Source: Polytrichum commune
Taxonomy: Eukaryota > Streptophyta > Polytrichopsida > Polytrichales > Polytrichaceae
Direction: 5' to 3'
Assembly: GCA_950295325.1 (NCBI GenBank)
Contig: OX485805.1
Span: forward strand, 41,440,758-41,504,757
DNA length: 64,000 nt
Part shown: positions 48,341 to 61,219 of the stretch, piece by piece
Position numbering within the stretch: position 1 is the stretch's first letter
Layout: every line of letters starts with the position of its first letter
Translations under genes and position numbers: made by a program
Notes under the pieces: model-generated
Database searches by the model: none
Seen by the model: the letters and a program-made list of their open reading frames with translations, nothing else
Told to the model about the DNA's origin: nothing

Positions 48341-48380
48341 ATTCGTTAATCGGAGACTTTGGAAAGTCTCAAAATAAATG
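48335..48380 (+). repeat. Hairpin repeat, copy also at 60295-60340
   Basis: The two places share ATTCGTTAATCGGAGACTTT followed by GGAAAGTCTCAAAAT. Inside is an 18-bp perfect hairpin GAGACTTT-GG-AAAGTCTC (48353-48370). Flanking DNA differs. Confidence 0.85.
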
Positions 48381-48889
48381 CAAATGATTTAATATTTGGT
48401 CCAATTTCTTATTCTGATGACATATATTTGTGCCAAATTGGTTAGTGTCGCCCATGTGAATCCGTTTATTAAGTCACATTGAATATATATATATATTTTG
48501 TGTTTTTTGTTTTTTATTTGAAAAATCATGCCCTTAAGTACTCTCAAAATCATTAAAAAGTCTCCAATTACCATATATAATGATTGACGCAATGCCATTA
48601 TTATATTAGAACGGAATAATTGCTAGCATTTGAATGATATTATGTGATCTTCCTTCCTCAATATATCTATCTATTGTGCTTGTGATGAGAGGCATCAATA
48701 TGAGCACATCAAGCGGAGGTCTAGGCTATGTGGGGGTTCCAATGGCACCTTCATACATACACAATAGAATTAATCAAAAAATTATGTGGATCAATTGGCA
48801 TCACATTGTCTTAATGATCTCTTGTTTGAATGTAACTGGAAAATGTTGGAGGGCTTCTTTGAGTTTTAGACGCCAACATGTTTTATCCT

Positions 48890-48917
48890 TGGGGGGGGGG
48901 GGGGGAGGAGGGGGGGT
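48890..48917 (+). repeat. G homopolymer
   Basis: A run of G of about a dozen bases followed by GGAGGGGGGG. Similar G or C runs occur at about 42409, 45593, 54908 and 57545. Confidence 0.9.
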
Positions 48918-48999
48918 CGATGCCTCTTATATTAATGCACACACGTGCATTGAGGACCTGTTTATCCGGGGGCTATTTACCTTGCAAAAAATATCACAA

Positions 49000-50290
49000 G
49001 GTATGGTATTCTTCAAAATAAAGGTAAATGCTTGTATTTTAATACACCCTATAAGTAATTATAATTTATTATAGGAATCATTTCAAAATACCTTATTTTA
49101 CTTATACTGCCAAAGAAAATTGGAAAGAAGATTGTAATCCAAACAATGTGTTGAAATTTTCCCTCCCGGCACATAGGTAGAGAACACTAACTCCACATTG
49201 GATGCATTGGTTCAATAAAGTTCAAGCCAGCCAACCTGCGAAGTCATCCATCCAAGCTTCTTCAACATAAAATTACCTCTTTTCATCCACTAGCACAAAC
49301 CCTACCCTAGACCCGCTACCCCTAGGAATAATTTCCACGTTATTTTACATGTACTAACTAGATAAAAAAGGCCATTATATGCGATGGTATTTTTCATGTA
49401 AACATATTTCATCATTTAAAAACCCCCTATATTATATGTACGTTTTTGCAAAATTTATCTACAATGAATTAATCAAACTTTTTTTTTATCGCACGTTGTT
49501 TCTACGATTTTCACAGGTGACCTCCCCAAGGTTTTATCTTTGTATGTCTAAGAATATTCTCATTATCTTTGCCATCTATGTGCACATCCATCTCTTTGCT
49601 CCTCTCACCACTTGTGTACTCCTTACACAGAATCAAACGTACGAAAGAACTCAACTTTTGTCAAAGTTTTTTGCCCCAAAGTAAAGAAAATTGACCTCCT
49701 TCCCTGATTTTATTTTTAGCTTACTGGCCCAAGTGTTGGAGTGGCAAATATGGAGACTCCATCAAGAAACTTGAGTCGGTCCCCACTTTTGGTGAATGTT
49801 CAATTAACTCGAATGCACATAGAAAGCCCACTGCTCGGTACATATGAACCGGTTGAAGTTCAATACCGCAATAAAATTAGAGGAATTAAGAGAATAACCT
49901 CAAATCAATCAAAAGAATACCCATAAAAATATCAACATGTAACCGGTTGGACTTGGAAACACTAGGATCTTGACCAGTTATGCCCAAAAATCTCCCCAAA
50001 CACTATGGTTATCCATAAAGTCCCTCGAAGAGATATGAAACCGTGCGTCTGGTTTCATGCGTTAAGCTATGATTTGGGCTCGGCATCATCAGGTGCCCTT
50101 TCTTAAGTGCTCCAGAATGTTCCGGGCCTGGGGAGATGTGTCACTTATTAAAGTTACATAATATGTGTGAAGTTATGGGGCCAAGATATGAGAGAGGGAA
50201 TTATCGGAGACAAGCATACCCATCATTCATCCAACATAAGAACCTTGAAATACTATGTAGCATGGAGGTTACTTGTTTTAGTTGGTTTGA
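49000..50290. other. Stretch without recognised genes
   Basis: AT-rich. Short open frames (for example 49379-49684) have no recognisable similarity. Confidence 0.35.
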
Positions 50291-50770
50291 AACCGGAATC
50301 AATTTTAAAGACCCCAAAATGCATTAAATATAATATTTAGTTTCACTTACTATTTGGAATTACGCAATGCTATATCTATTTATTGTATATCTCATATTTT
50401 ATGAAGTATATTGGATTTGGACCCCAAGTTTCTCGGACATGAACCCTAATGTAAACCCGCAATTATAGAGGTTGCGACTTCAAATATTGAAAAATTGAAA
50501 CCAATTGATCAACTATTAACGTCCCCTTTCCACTACACTAAACATGCTTGTTGGCGTAACTTTGTGAATGCTATGGGTTATTGTGTGGACTTGAGGTTCC
50601 AAGATACTACTCAAGAAAGTCATATTCACTATTTGCCACATGAAGAGATGATGGGTTGTGTGAGCGTGTTTGTTATTGTTGCGTAAGTATGTGCTCTTAC
50701 TTGTTTACTATAATAAATTTGGTGCATTATTATAATTACTATTACAATGAAAGCCAATATATTGGATGTT
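50285..50770 (+). repeat. Interspersed repeat, copy also at 57775-58250
   Basis: Shared blocks in order: AAAGACCCC(A)AAA.TGCA.TAAATAT, the TATTTAG hairpin, TATATCT.ATTTATTGTATAT, GGACCCCAAGTTTCTCGGAC, GAAACCAATTGATCAACTAT, AACATGCT.GTTG.CGTAACTT, and TTACAATGAAAGCC.ATATAT. A truncated version occurs at 55215-55265 and in reverse at 41140-41215. Confidence 0.8.
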
Positions 50771-50839
50771 TGAAATATGTTGGGAAACTATAATTTTTTT
50801 TTCTTTCTTCTCTTAAGTGTTAATCTCATTGTTTAAAAT

Positions 50840-51780
50840 TGATTATTTATTGAGCCAATCATCATGTATCCGCTTACAGAGAACCTAATCATTTTGCGAC
50901 AACCAATTTCAAACCCCAATGCTTGAATGACACATGCCCTCCTCACAGAATTTGAATTCCCACAACCAAAGAGAAGAAAAAGATTAGTGTTAGTCACACT
51001 AATGAGCTTGTTTAGTATAGACTCGGAGGTTGGAAGCTTGAAGAATTGGAGCCTCCATGTCAACATGGGAATCTTACTCGTGCTCACTTGCTCAAGTCCA
51101 CTCCACCACTTGAGTTTTCAACTCATAAGCTCGACCTTTTCACTGGGCCTTACAATGCTTAGATGGTGCCTTGATGGATCCCATGGGAAACGTCTATGAC
51201 AAGCACTTGGTCGAAATTTCAAGCTACCTCGTGGAGGTCACTTGGGAGGAGTATTGAGAGTTCAAGGTGTTGTTTTGTGGGTAGTGGGTAGTGGGCTTTC
51301 ACTTTTTTGGGGGTTCGTTATTATTTCTCTTTGTCATCCCATTCGGCTCTCAACTTAATCTCTAGGGTAAAGGAAACTTGAGCCACCCATGACACGAGGC
51401 AACATCATACATGTGAAAGATGGGGAAAGGACCCTTCATTCATACTTGCTCATGGACTGTTCTCCCTCTTTAGTATGACACATTTGGGAAACACAAAAAA
51501 AGTCGTATTATCGAGGTCTCGTCTTCTCATTAATATGATAAATGGCGTAAAGTTGTCGTATTATCAAGGGAATGCGAAAATATAAGTAATATGAACCTAA
51601 AATTGTATACAACGAGTTTAAATAATATAGATGGTATGAAATAATAGCTTCTAACTCCAAACAAATACAAATATTCTCAAGAACTCTTGAAATAGGAGTC
51701 CAACGATACCACCGCAATGCGTCGAACACAACTCCATTGTTTAATTTCATGTCTTTTTTATAGCAACCGCAGGAGTTGAC
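50840..51780. other. Stretch without recognised genes
   Basis: An ATG-less frame at 50927-51199 shows no motif. Nothing else supportable. Confidence 0.3.
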
Positions 51781-51929
51781 TGGAAGTATGTAACTTAAAG
51801 CAGCAGCTCCGAGTTTATGGGGGTTATAACTTTCCATCTTCCAGGCTGAGTCCCTTTGGTTATGGACCCTACCACCCACTCCACAACTGCACACGTAGAA
51901 TGGCTCATTTCCACTACACCAAATATGAC

Positions 51930-54900
51930 AAAGTGTTATGGTGATTGGTTATGGTCGCACTAGGCAAGGGTCTTCTTCAGTTTATGTTGGTTTGTATGGG
52001 GTGTTGTTCGGCTAATATGTGGTGTTGTTTGGTTGGTATGGGGTGGTTTAAAACCAAAATCACAAAAACATAGCATTGACGATTCAAAATATGCATCAAA
52101 CATTCAATGTCTGCACACATTCTCCTCATATACCTTTTGAACGACCAAAACCCACAAAAAGAAAGTTCTTGTCCATCAACAATCAAACAACACCACACGT
52201 TTGACCTTCTGCTCTTCATAAGGCCAAAAATCAAAAAAGAAGAAGCTTGTGGGCCTCAAAAATATGCCGCAAACAAATATTGTCCAAATTTTGTGAAAGT
52301 ATTTAATCACATAAATGTTACGATTGCAGCATATACCAAACTAAAAGTGAACGAACTGAAAGTAAGTTGGGATGACAGTGCTTGCAAAGTTATTCATAAG
52401 GAACATCATTAGAAAGGTAATGACACGTAATACAATATTTAGTGTACTTCATGTGAGAGGGTCACCCAATAAGTGACAAGTTGTCATTTATGGTAAGGTA
52501 GAAATTTGGAAAACAATGATTGACTGCCACTCATGCACTAGTAGACTAGGAGTAGAATGATTCTTGTGTGGACCCAAACTAACTAATTGTAAAATTAGTG
52601 GTCCGAAAAGGATGCAATGGTTGGTCGGATATGTCTTATTTCACACCACTTGGGATCAGTTTTGGGTGCCATTCAGTTATTTGTTTTATGAGCATTCCTA
52701 TACAGAGTAGGATATTATAATGTTGAAGTTAGGGAGACTCTAATATACAACTAGGGGGTTTGACTTACTTGTGTTGTTGAGAAAATGCAACAAATTATTT
52801 ACAGGGAATAAAACTACGAAACACCTTGCCAATTCCTCCTCATTTCCTCACCTCCGTCTCTGCAAGAAGATTGCACAAATCTCAGCTTCTTCTCACCGTC
52901 AATTGTAGTTGTCCCTTGAGATTCACTTTCAGTCTGGAGCATTCTTGATTACACGCAAGCGTGGAGTGCAGCATAGCGTACCTTGAATTTGATGCACAAA
53001 AGTTTGTTTTGGTGTTTCCAAGGCAGACGGTGTCACATGGCAAGGCTTTTTCAATGGCCTTACACCTTTGTGTTGCCTGGGAATGACCAGGTCGTCAACG
53101 CAGCTTCCTTGCGGAGGAGATGAGCTTGAGGACCAAGTCCAGCGGAGATGGAGATGGAGATGGAGATGAAGTTGCTACTTTACTTCATCAACTGACGTTG
53201 TTGTCATCTGATAGTGAGGTGGGTGACGTGATGAATGCTAATGAATACCTCAATTATGAGATGAAGTTTGATTTAAACAATCCCTATGAACCTACCGATG
53301 AGGAGTTTTTGTATATGTATTCCTCATAACATCAAGAAATTGATGTTGATGAGGTTATGGTTGATGTGGTAGAAGAAGTTGTAGGATTTAGTGTTGTTGA
53401 GCGTTCTCTAGAGACTTTGAAGAAATACTTTGAACAAAGACCAAATGGTGCCCTATCACACATCAAGAGCATTCAAGGACTCCAAAAGGAAGTTTCATCT
53501 CATCATTTGGAAGCTTCTCGTCAAACTACTATAGACTCTTTCTTTCGGTTAGTTTAGTTGGAAGAATCTCGTCAAGTTACTACTATATAAATTATTTCAT
53601 TCAAGTAGTTTAGTTGAATTATGTATTATCATTTCCACTTTCATATTTATTTTGTAAAACGTTATATTCTTCATTTTCGGAAATTTGAAGTGTTATTTCT
53701 ATAAATTTGATTAATCATCGGTATGAATTCTATAAGTGTTACTTGTTATAATGTTATATATGTTATTGTTTTGCTACTCTTGACCTGTAACATTTATAGA
53801 GTCTTGACTGTAGTGTGTTTTGTGTTTCCAAGGCAGACGGTGTCGCATGGCAAGGCTTTTTCAATGGCCGTACACCTTCGTGTTGCCTGGCAATGACCAG
53901 ATTGTCAACGCAGTTTCCTTGCGGATGAGATGAGCTTGAGGACCAGGTCCGGCGGAGATGGTGACATCACATGCTGCAAAACATTGTCTAACTTAGGCCT
54001 CAACATTGGGAGTGGCAGTCGGTAACAGCCCACCTTCTGTTACCGAGCCCCTGTAATGGCGGCCAAGAACTTTAACAATGAATTTTAATAGTGAACTTTA
54101 ACAATGAACTGCGTAATGTGCATTAAATTTGATGTACAAAAGTGTGTTTTTGTGTTTCCAAGGCAGACGGTGTCACATGGCAAGGCTTTTCAAAGTCCAG
54201 TCGGCCTTATACCTTCGTGTTGCCTGGCAATAACCAGGTCGTCAACGCTGTTTCCTTGCGGATGAGATGAGCTTGAGGACCAGGTCCGGCGGAGATGGAG
54301 ATGCTGTGTATCTTGGGCCTAATTACTGAGAGTGGCAGTCGGCAACACTGCCCTGTGTTTATCGACGCCCTGTAATGCCAGCCAAGAACTTTCATGATGT
54401 GCTCTGTATGATTTTTCACATCGTGGGAAGCCTCATCTCGATCGAGGAGCAGGTTTGGAATTTGCTACGGTGGGTGGCAGGGAACACTCAACAGAGGCTT
54501 CGCTTATTATGAAGATCAACTTATCTGGCAGGGTGTGTTAGCGGCTGGAGCGAGACAACCCGTACACTGGTTCCTTGGAGGCAAGGGTTTAGGCATCCAA
54601 CAAGGAACTAGTGTACGGCTGGGTTCGCCCAAATCGTGTGTTAGCCAACCCTCTTATCATGGATCGTGTTCAAAAGTTAGAATTAATCCTGCTCTCTTAC
54701 ATCATCTAAAGTAGAGGTGTCTAATTCGGTTACTTATCTTCATCACACACCTTTGTGTGAGTGTTATGTGATAAGGTGTGACTTTTCAAAAACGGATACC
54801 AAAACAATTAACAAGCGCTTTGAAGAGATTGGACTACGTGTTCTAAACATGATAACCATTTTAAGCTCAATAGTCAACATAATTTGTGTGTGTGGTTGTG

Positions 54901-54940
54901 TGTGTGTGGGGGGGGGGGCTATATGACCATTTAATGCGCA
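51930..54940 (+). repeat. Right copy of the duplicated segment
   Basis: See the left copy at 43290-45620 for the matching blocks. This copy has an extra block (about 53120-53820) carrying the Tigger-like frame, and two further copies of the 140-bp repeat. Confidence 0.85.
53120..53557 (+). pseudogene. pogo/Tigger-like (DDE_1) transposase C-terminal fragment
   Basis: An open + frame from 53120 is interrupted by one in-frame TAA (53327-53329) and continues to 53557. It has an acidic NPYEPTDEEF segment, then VVERSLETLKKYFEQRPNG, a predicted helix, and a closing ASRQTTIDSFF. Acidic linker plus QTT-I-DSFF at the end is the usual C-terminal layout of plant pogo/Tigger-type transposases. The catalytic DDE core is absent. 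AT-rich sequence with CATAAGTGTTAC-like motifs follows. Confidence 0.55.
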
Positions 54941-54949
54941 CAAAAGCCT

Positions 54950-57770
54950 CAATTTGATAACATATTCGATATTCACATATATGATGAGCTTCAAAAATCA
55001 TAGAGGAAGTGGCTACAACATCTATTTTAGTTTGCTAACCATCTCATACTAACCGCGTGTTTCATATCTTAAAAGAAGTGGAGTAGTGGGGGAAAAAACA
55101 CATTATCATTTATGACCCATCTTCCTTACCCAGACAAATCTGCTAGACTCATCAAGTGGAACTTGAAAGAAATCTTCCAATTTGGCTCGGGAAGAGAGGA
55201 TGATCCCCACATCGTTACACTAAATATTGTATTTAGTGTCACTTACTATTTGGAGTTATAGTAATCACACTTGAACCAGAGTTGGTTCAAATGAACCGGA
55301 GCCGTTGGTGCAAACTTAGTTGGTAGGTGTGTACTTTACTCAAATTGCTTTCTAGACCCTCTGATTTGATGAATTGCAATGAGAAATGGATGAAACTTGA
55401 GGCAACCCGCTTGACCAATGTGCAACGATGTGAAATCATTGTAGAGTTGAGCAAGCCGAACATGCCAAGCAACCATGCACTGGGGTGGGAGTATGAAGTT
55501 GGTGAAGGTGCCATCCGGAAAGCCTGGGACAATTAGGAGAACATATTGCAACAAAATCCAGCCTAGAGAAGATCCCCACATCATTACACCTATTGGGAGA
55601 TGAGGAACAAGGGTGCAAAAACCTTGCCCTCTATAGGTTATGGATGATTCCATCCAATTAAAATTCACTTTTCTAATTCGAAGACAAACCTAGCTCGGTG
55701 AAAACTAACCTAGATAAGTCACTTTAGACTAGTAGGCTATCGTTGGAGGCAAGTAAAACATTAATGAATTGGGAAGATGGTAAGCCATGTAGCAAGCCAC
55801 TTAGGATTACTATGCTTGATGTGATCAAATATCATTTTGGCCACATAAGTGAGAAAAAACCAGAGGTAGAAGAGAATAAGAGTCAACAACCAATTTATTG
55901 GACTACTCTTAAAACTTCCCCGTATCTAGATAATAGTAGGTAGATCCTAGGATATAATCTACCACACGATGGATGTAAAAGGAGATTGAGGAGATATGTT
56001 CTCTTTTTGAGGATTTCTAAAAGAGCATTACTCATCTACTTGGAAGAAATAAAAGTTATAGACATCTAGGCGGGTGGTACATGTGAGGCACCACCTCCCA
56101 CTCTAGAGAGTTAGGATTAGTGTTAGCATCCCTTTGTTCATGATAATAGGCTACGTAAGAGCTAGGTCCTTTGTATCTCTACCATTATGCATACAAGACT
56201 TTCAAGCTCAAACCTTCCCCTTAGTTATTTGAGGTAGGCGCAAAGTAATTGATAACATAGACTTCATCAAGTTGATGAGTGCTATGAATAGAAACGCACA
56301 TGAAGTAAGCTAGTCACATGAGTTGGAAGTTGAGTGTGATTGAGAAATTATTATATAACTTATAAGAAGTGAGAGAAAGTGTAAGTATTGAAAGGCAATT
56401 GTGTGATGAGAGATCATAGAAGCTCACATGCAATGAGAATAGTTGTATCACAAAGTTGGTGAGTAGAGTTGGAGCTTTGAGAGATTGTGAGTAGAGTTGG
56501 AAACTTAGAGTTCATCAATTGAGAAAGAGAGGAGAAGATTAGAGACATTAAGAAAAAAATTTGAGAGAAAGAGAAAATTAAAGAGTATCGGAATGTGAAT
56601 GTATGATGTTGCATGCAAGGACGTTGGATAATTCAACAAATATATCTTCCTAAAATCAATGTCGCTATGAGTCTAGAGTTATTAATTGCTCAACATAAAC
56701 CAAATTAAACTTAATTCCTTACAAATCTATTGCATTATGCCAACATTCTTTATAATGATTCTTGAACCTACGTTATCTAAGATCCAAAATCATGATTGAT
56801 TGCATAAGAAAATGAATACAACGAGAAGTATGAATATTAAAGGTGTTATGACATAATTTTTAATATGATAAATTTGAATATATGATTATATTGACAAAAA
56901 ATATTGTATTATTTATGATCTAAAAATAAAATATGACCAATTATAATTGAACCTTTGTAGAATTCAAATATGTGCTAAAAATAGACCGAAATATATTTAT
57001 AATCAGGATTGAGATATATTCACTCCAGACATTATTCATTTATAGCTGATATACCATAAATCAAGGAGCTATACTAAAAATATACTACAATCCATTTATA
57101 GCTGAAATTATAATACAATTATTGTGAATGTGCTAAAAGTATATTATATCTCATATATTTGCGATTTCCAAAACACTAAATGTCAATAATATGAGAGGGA
57201 ATTTGCCTCTTCAACTCGAGGGGGAGGGGGTAGTCATTGGTTGGAGTAGCAATATACGTGCGAACAAATGATAGGGTATTTTAAAAACATGGGGGCAAAA
57301 AATTATAAATGGACTTAAGAGTAATATAGGGTATCAAAAATGGCACTGGACATCTTTAAAGTAGTATAGAGTATGGAATAAAAGGTAATTTGGAATTATA
57401 AGTAATGCAAGCCATTTTTCTTTTAACCCAAAGTAGAAAATAACATAATGATAGCATGTGAAAAAAGAAAGAGAATTGAAAGTAATACCCCCTTATAAAA
57501 TAATGGTTGTTCGCACCTATATCCTTAACTTTTTAACACATTGCCCCCCCCCCCCCCCCGAGCTCTTCAAGAGTTGATAAGAAAATGGAAGGTTAGTAGA
57601 GATATTATTACACATGTAAAGAGGAAATCTTCTCTACATGGTAAGAGAGTGTCCAACAACAACTTGATCATTATGAAAAATAATTTCCATACATGTTTCA
57701 TCGAAAAGAAATTCCGATAACGAAGACTAACAATTAGGAGAATAAGAAGAGAATAGAGAAAGATTTTTTT
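54950..57770. other. Stretch without recognised genes
   Basis: Has one CACTAAATA hairpin (55217-55239) and a C homopolymer near 57545-57559. Short frames at 55336-55668 (minus) and 55743-55943 (+) show no family similarity. Confidence 0.35.
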
Positions 57771-59589
57771 TGAAAACGGAATTAACTTTAAAGGCCCCAA
57801 ACTGCACTAAATATGATATTTAGTGTCACTTATTATTTGAAATCATGCAATGCTATACCTATTTATTGTATATCTCATATTTAGTATAGTGTATTGGTTT
57901 TGGACCCCAAGTTTCTCGGACATGGACCCTAATGTAAACCCTCCATTATAGAGGTTGCGAGCTCAAAATTTGAATATTTGAAACCAATTGATCAACTATA
58001 AAGGTCCCATTGTTAGTACACTAAACATGCTCGTTGCTGTAACTTTGTGAATGATGTGAGTTCTTGTATGGACTTGCGGGTCCAAGATACTGCTCAAGAC
58101 AATCAAATTCACTATTTGACATATAAAGACGTTGTGTGAGTGTGTTTGTTATTGTTGTGTAAGTATGTGGTCTTACTTGTTTAGTACAATTAAATTGGTG
58201 CAATATCACAATTACTATTACAATGAAAGCCCATATATTGGATATTTGAAATATGTCATGAAATTATATAAATTCTTTTCCCTCTCTTAAGTGTTAGCCA
58301 TGATGATGTGCCTAAGACACTTAGACACATCACAAAATCTATAACTTTGTTTATTTATTTGCATAGTAACCACAACAAACATAACCGTTATTCTTTTTAC
58401 CTTTTAGTTAATACATAAAAATTGTAATGTTGAAAAATTAGTGTGGGGAACCTAACTGCATATATTAGTGTAGAGGGGGAACGTTTTACACACCCCCATG
58501 GCATGTGTAAGTTGGGAAATGAAGCCCGTCTTTTAGGGTTTAGATCGTCTACCCTCTCTAAGCGCTAACTCTTTAAAAAACCAAAAGACAAATGGTTTTG
58601 TGAAAGAACTCATTGCAGCTGCCCCCCACCCATCCTTCCCAATGAAAGTGAGGCCATTCACATCTTTCTCCATGAATCAAGTTCCCAAAGTCTGGTAAAA
58701 TCAAAACATTAGCTCACATTATAGCCAATTTAAAAGTTTGGGAGGCACGGACGTTGCCCATGTGGCAGCCACATGGCAAAATGCTGACTCACCCCTTTAG
58801 CCACTTGCCACACGTGCCCTGGAATCAAACTCAATAACCAATTCAGTCGCATACGTTAAATGCACTGCAATCAACAATAATCAGCTACTGGAGGTACTGA
58901 GATTTTATTGTGCTGTCCGGACCACTTTCAATGTTCACGCTCCGGCCACCGGTTCGGGTAGTTCGGAAAATGAGCACGAAAACTAAAGCAGCCTTTCCCC
59001 CAAAAACATTGTGATGCGTTTGAATATTGTTAGGCTACACCCTTCATGGTCTTTAGTGTCATTTATTTCCCAAATATGAAGTGGCACTAAGTACCATAAA
59101 CGGTGTAGAAGTAAGTTTTGAGTGTAACTTAACATTGAGTTTCAAAACACTGCAACTTGTGATAGTAATTATAGTTGAATCTCAATTTGATCAATGAAGT
59201 CTTAGTTTATTGCTCGTTAAGTCGATGTAGAAGTATTCCTTCATTTAAATTATTGACATGTCCTACATCTAGTGTCTAGGGGTATTTGTGGGCATGGATA
59301 ATCGGCTGAGATCCTAGTGGTGTTCCCAAGGCCAACGAATTATGTGTTGTGATCTTCCGGTTTTCGTTACTAATTTTAAGGTACATTCCGTAGATTTCTC
59401 TAAGAGGACTGATAATGTTCTTGAAAGTCTTGAACTTCAAAAGGTCATTTCTCAAACTCAACCAATTTATTTGTAAATATAGGTCAGTTCAACTTGTGCA
59501 TTGCATGGATGCATGGGAGGCAAGGATTTGTTTATGCGGTCGGAATCGTCTCCCAGTTGTAGACAAAAAACACTGCCCCTTCATGTATT

Positions 59590-59613
59590 GGAGAGAGAGA
59601 GAGAGAGAGAGAG
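59590..59613 (+). repeat. Microsatellite (GA)n
   Basis: About twelve GA units. Confidence 0.9.
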
Positions 59614-60294
59614 AGCTCTTTGCATGCTCCAAAGCACTTACTTATAAACAACATGGAGTTTTGAAAGGGTGTACTGGACCAAAGATATGACTTGTACCAT
59701 CTAGCAATCAACCCAAAAGACTTGAAGACTCAAAAGATTGCAAGAATAAACAAACAAAACAAAGAAAATGCTCAGGAACATCATGGCCGCATGTTGAAAA
59801 ATACAAAACAAAAAAGAAAACTACAATAGCAACGTAAAGTTTTCTTTCTCCAACCGACTCATTGTAGGGACCAATAAAGTTATCATGAAGTTATAAATAC
59901 AATCTCGTCTACATAATTTGAGTTGAGAAAAGAAACCGCAAACGCTACGAACATAAGAGTCGTGGGCAACCTGCATCACTAAAAAAATGTCCTATGTCAA
60001 TAGAAAATATGCAAATCTATCACCATCATAGATTTGCAAATGTCTTGGAGTGATTAGTGACGACTGCCTAGGACTCGTACGTTCGTAAGTAGTGCAAGTT
60101 TGGACATTCAAAAGGCCCGAGTGAGGTGAGGCACAAGACAAGAATTAAAGGAAAAGTGTTCTCCTTTGATTTGCTTTGGTTCCAGGGATTGACAGCACAA
60201 CACTCAATGCATCTCTGAGAGGGCTACAACACTCGAGGAAGGGAAGAACATTAAAGAAGAAGAAGAAAATAAACGGACCCAGAGGTTCAAACAC

Positions 60295-60340
60295 TATATT
60301 CGTTAATCGGAGACTTTGGAAAGTCTCAAAATCAAATTCA
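60295..60340 (+). repeat. Hairpin repeat, second copy
   Basis: Same block as 48335-48380 with the same GAGACTTT-GG-AAAGTCTC hairpin (60309-60326). Confidence 0.85.
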
Positions 60341-61219
60341 CCCATAGTTTGGGATGCCAATATTGTGAGCATACATTATAATGGGAACATTGGGAACATT
60401 GGGAAAATGATAGTTCATAAGTTTGTACGCAAAGAATATTCACATTACTAAATATAGTAATTTTAAATATCGTGATCAAAACATGAACTTTACATGGAAA
60501 ATAACAATCAAATCTCCCAAAATATGGTTTTATGTCATTATAGAGTCTAGGATGCGCATCCCATATGGAAAGGTCTTATTGAATTAGATGGCATATCCCA
60601 AACTTATTTAAAATAAGTTTGAATGTAGCCGCAATACAACCAAGTCTATACAATGCCCCTATTTTCACACTAATTCCAACCTATGTTATGTCCACCGAAA
60701 GATGTATCCACAAACACACCCACCACGATTGTCCCGTCAATATTGTCAGCCGATCGGGAAGAGAGTTCACATTCATTATCTAAAGACGATGCATATGTCG
60801 ACAACTCAAAGGCACTATCTACTACATCCACTACCATCACACCTAAAAAACTACCATGGAATGGACAACCGCATAACCGATGCTATGCAAATAAGAGTGG
60901 ACACACTATATGTGAGTATATATGACCTGAAATACATACATTTTCCAACCAAAGAGACAATAATGACTAGCAAACCAAAGACACGCTCGCATTGTGGACA
61001 TTAAAAAGTAGGTGTTGGGATACCATTGGAGAACCTCATAAATAAACACGAACATGTGTTCCAAAACAATCCATGGTCAAGTGCAAATAATCCTTATTTT
61101 TCCATTCCAATAAACATGGGCATCACATGGTGTTATTTATTATCTTTAGAAGGCATTGAAATGATTTGTTAAGTAACCATGGACATGGTTCTACATCAAT
61201 ACAAGACATGATTTTCACA

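Larger units (their letters stand above)
58260..61200. other. Stretch without recognised genes
   Basis: Contains a (GA)n microsatellite at 59590-59613 and the second copy of the GAGACTTT hairpin repeat (60295-60340). Open frames at 60176-60451 and 60683-60925 are not recognisable and are probably chance. Confidence 0.35.
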
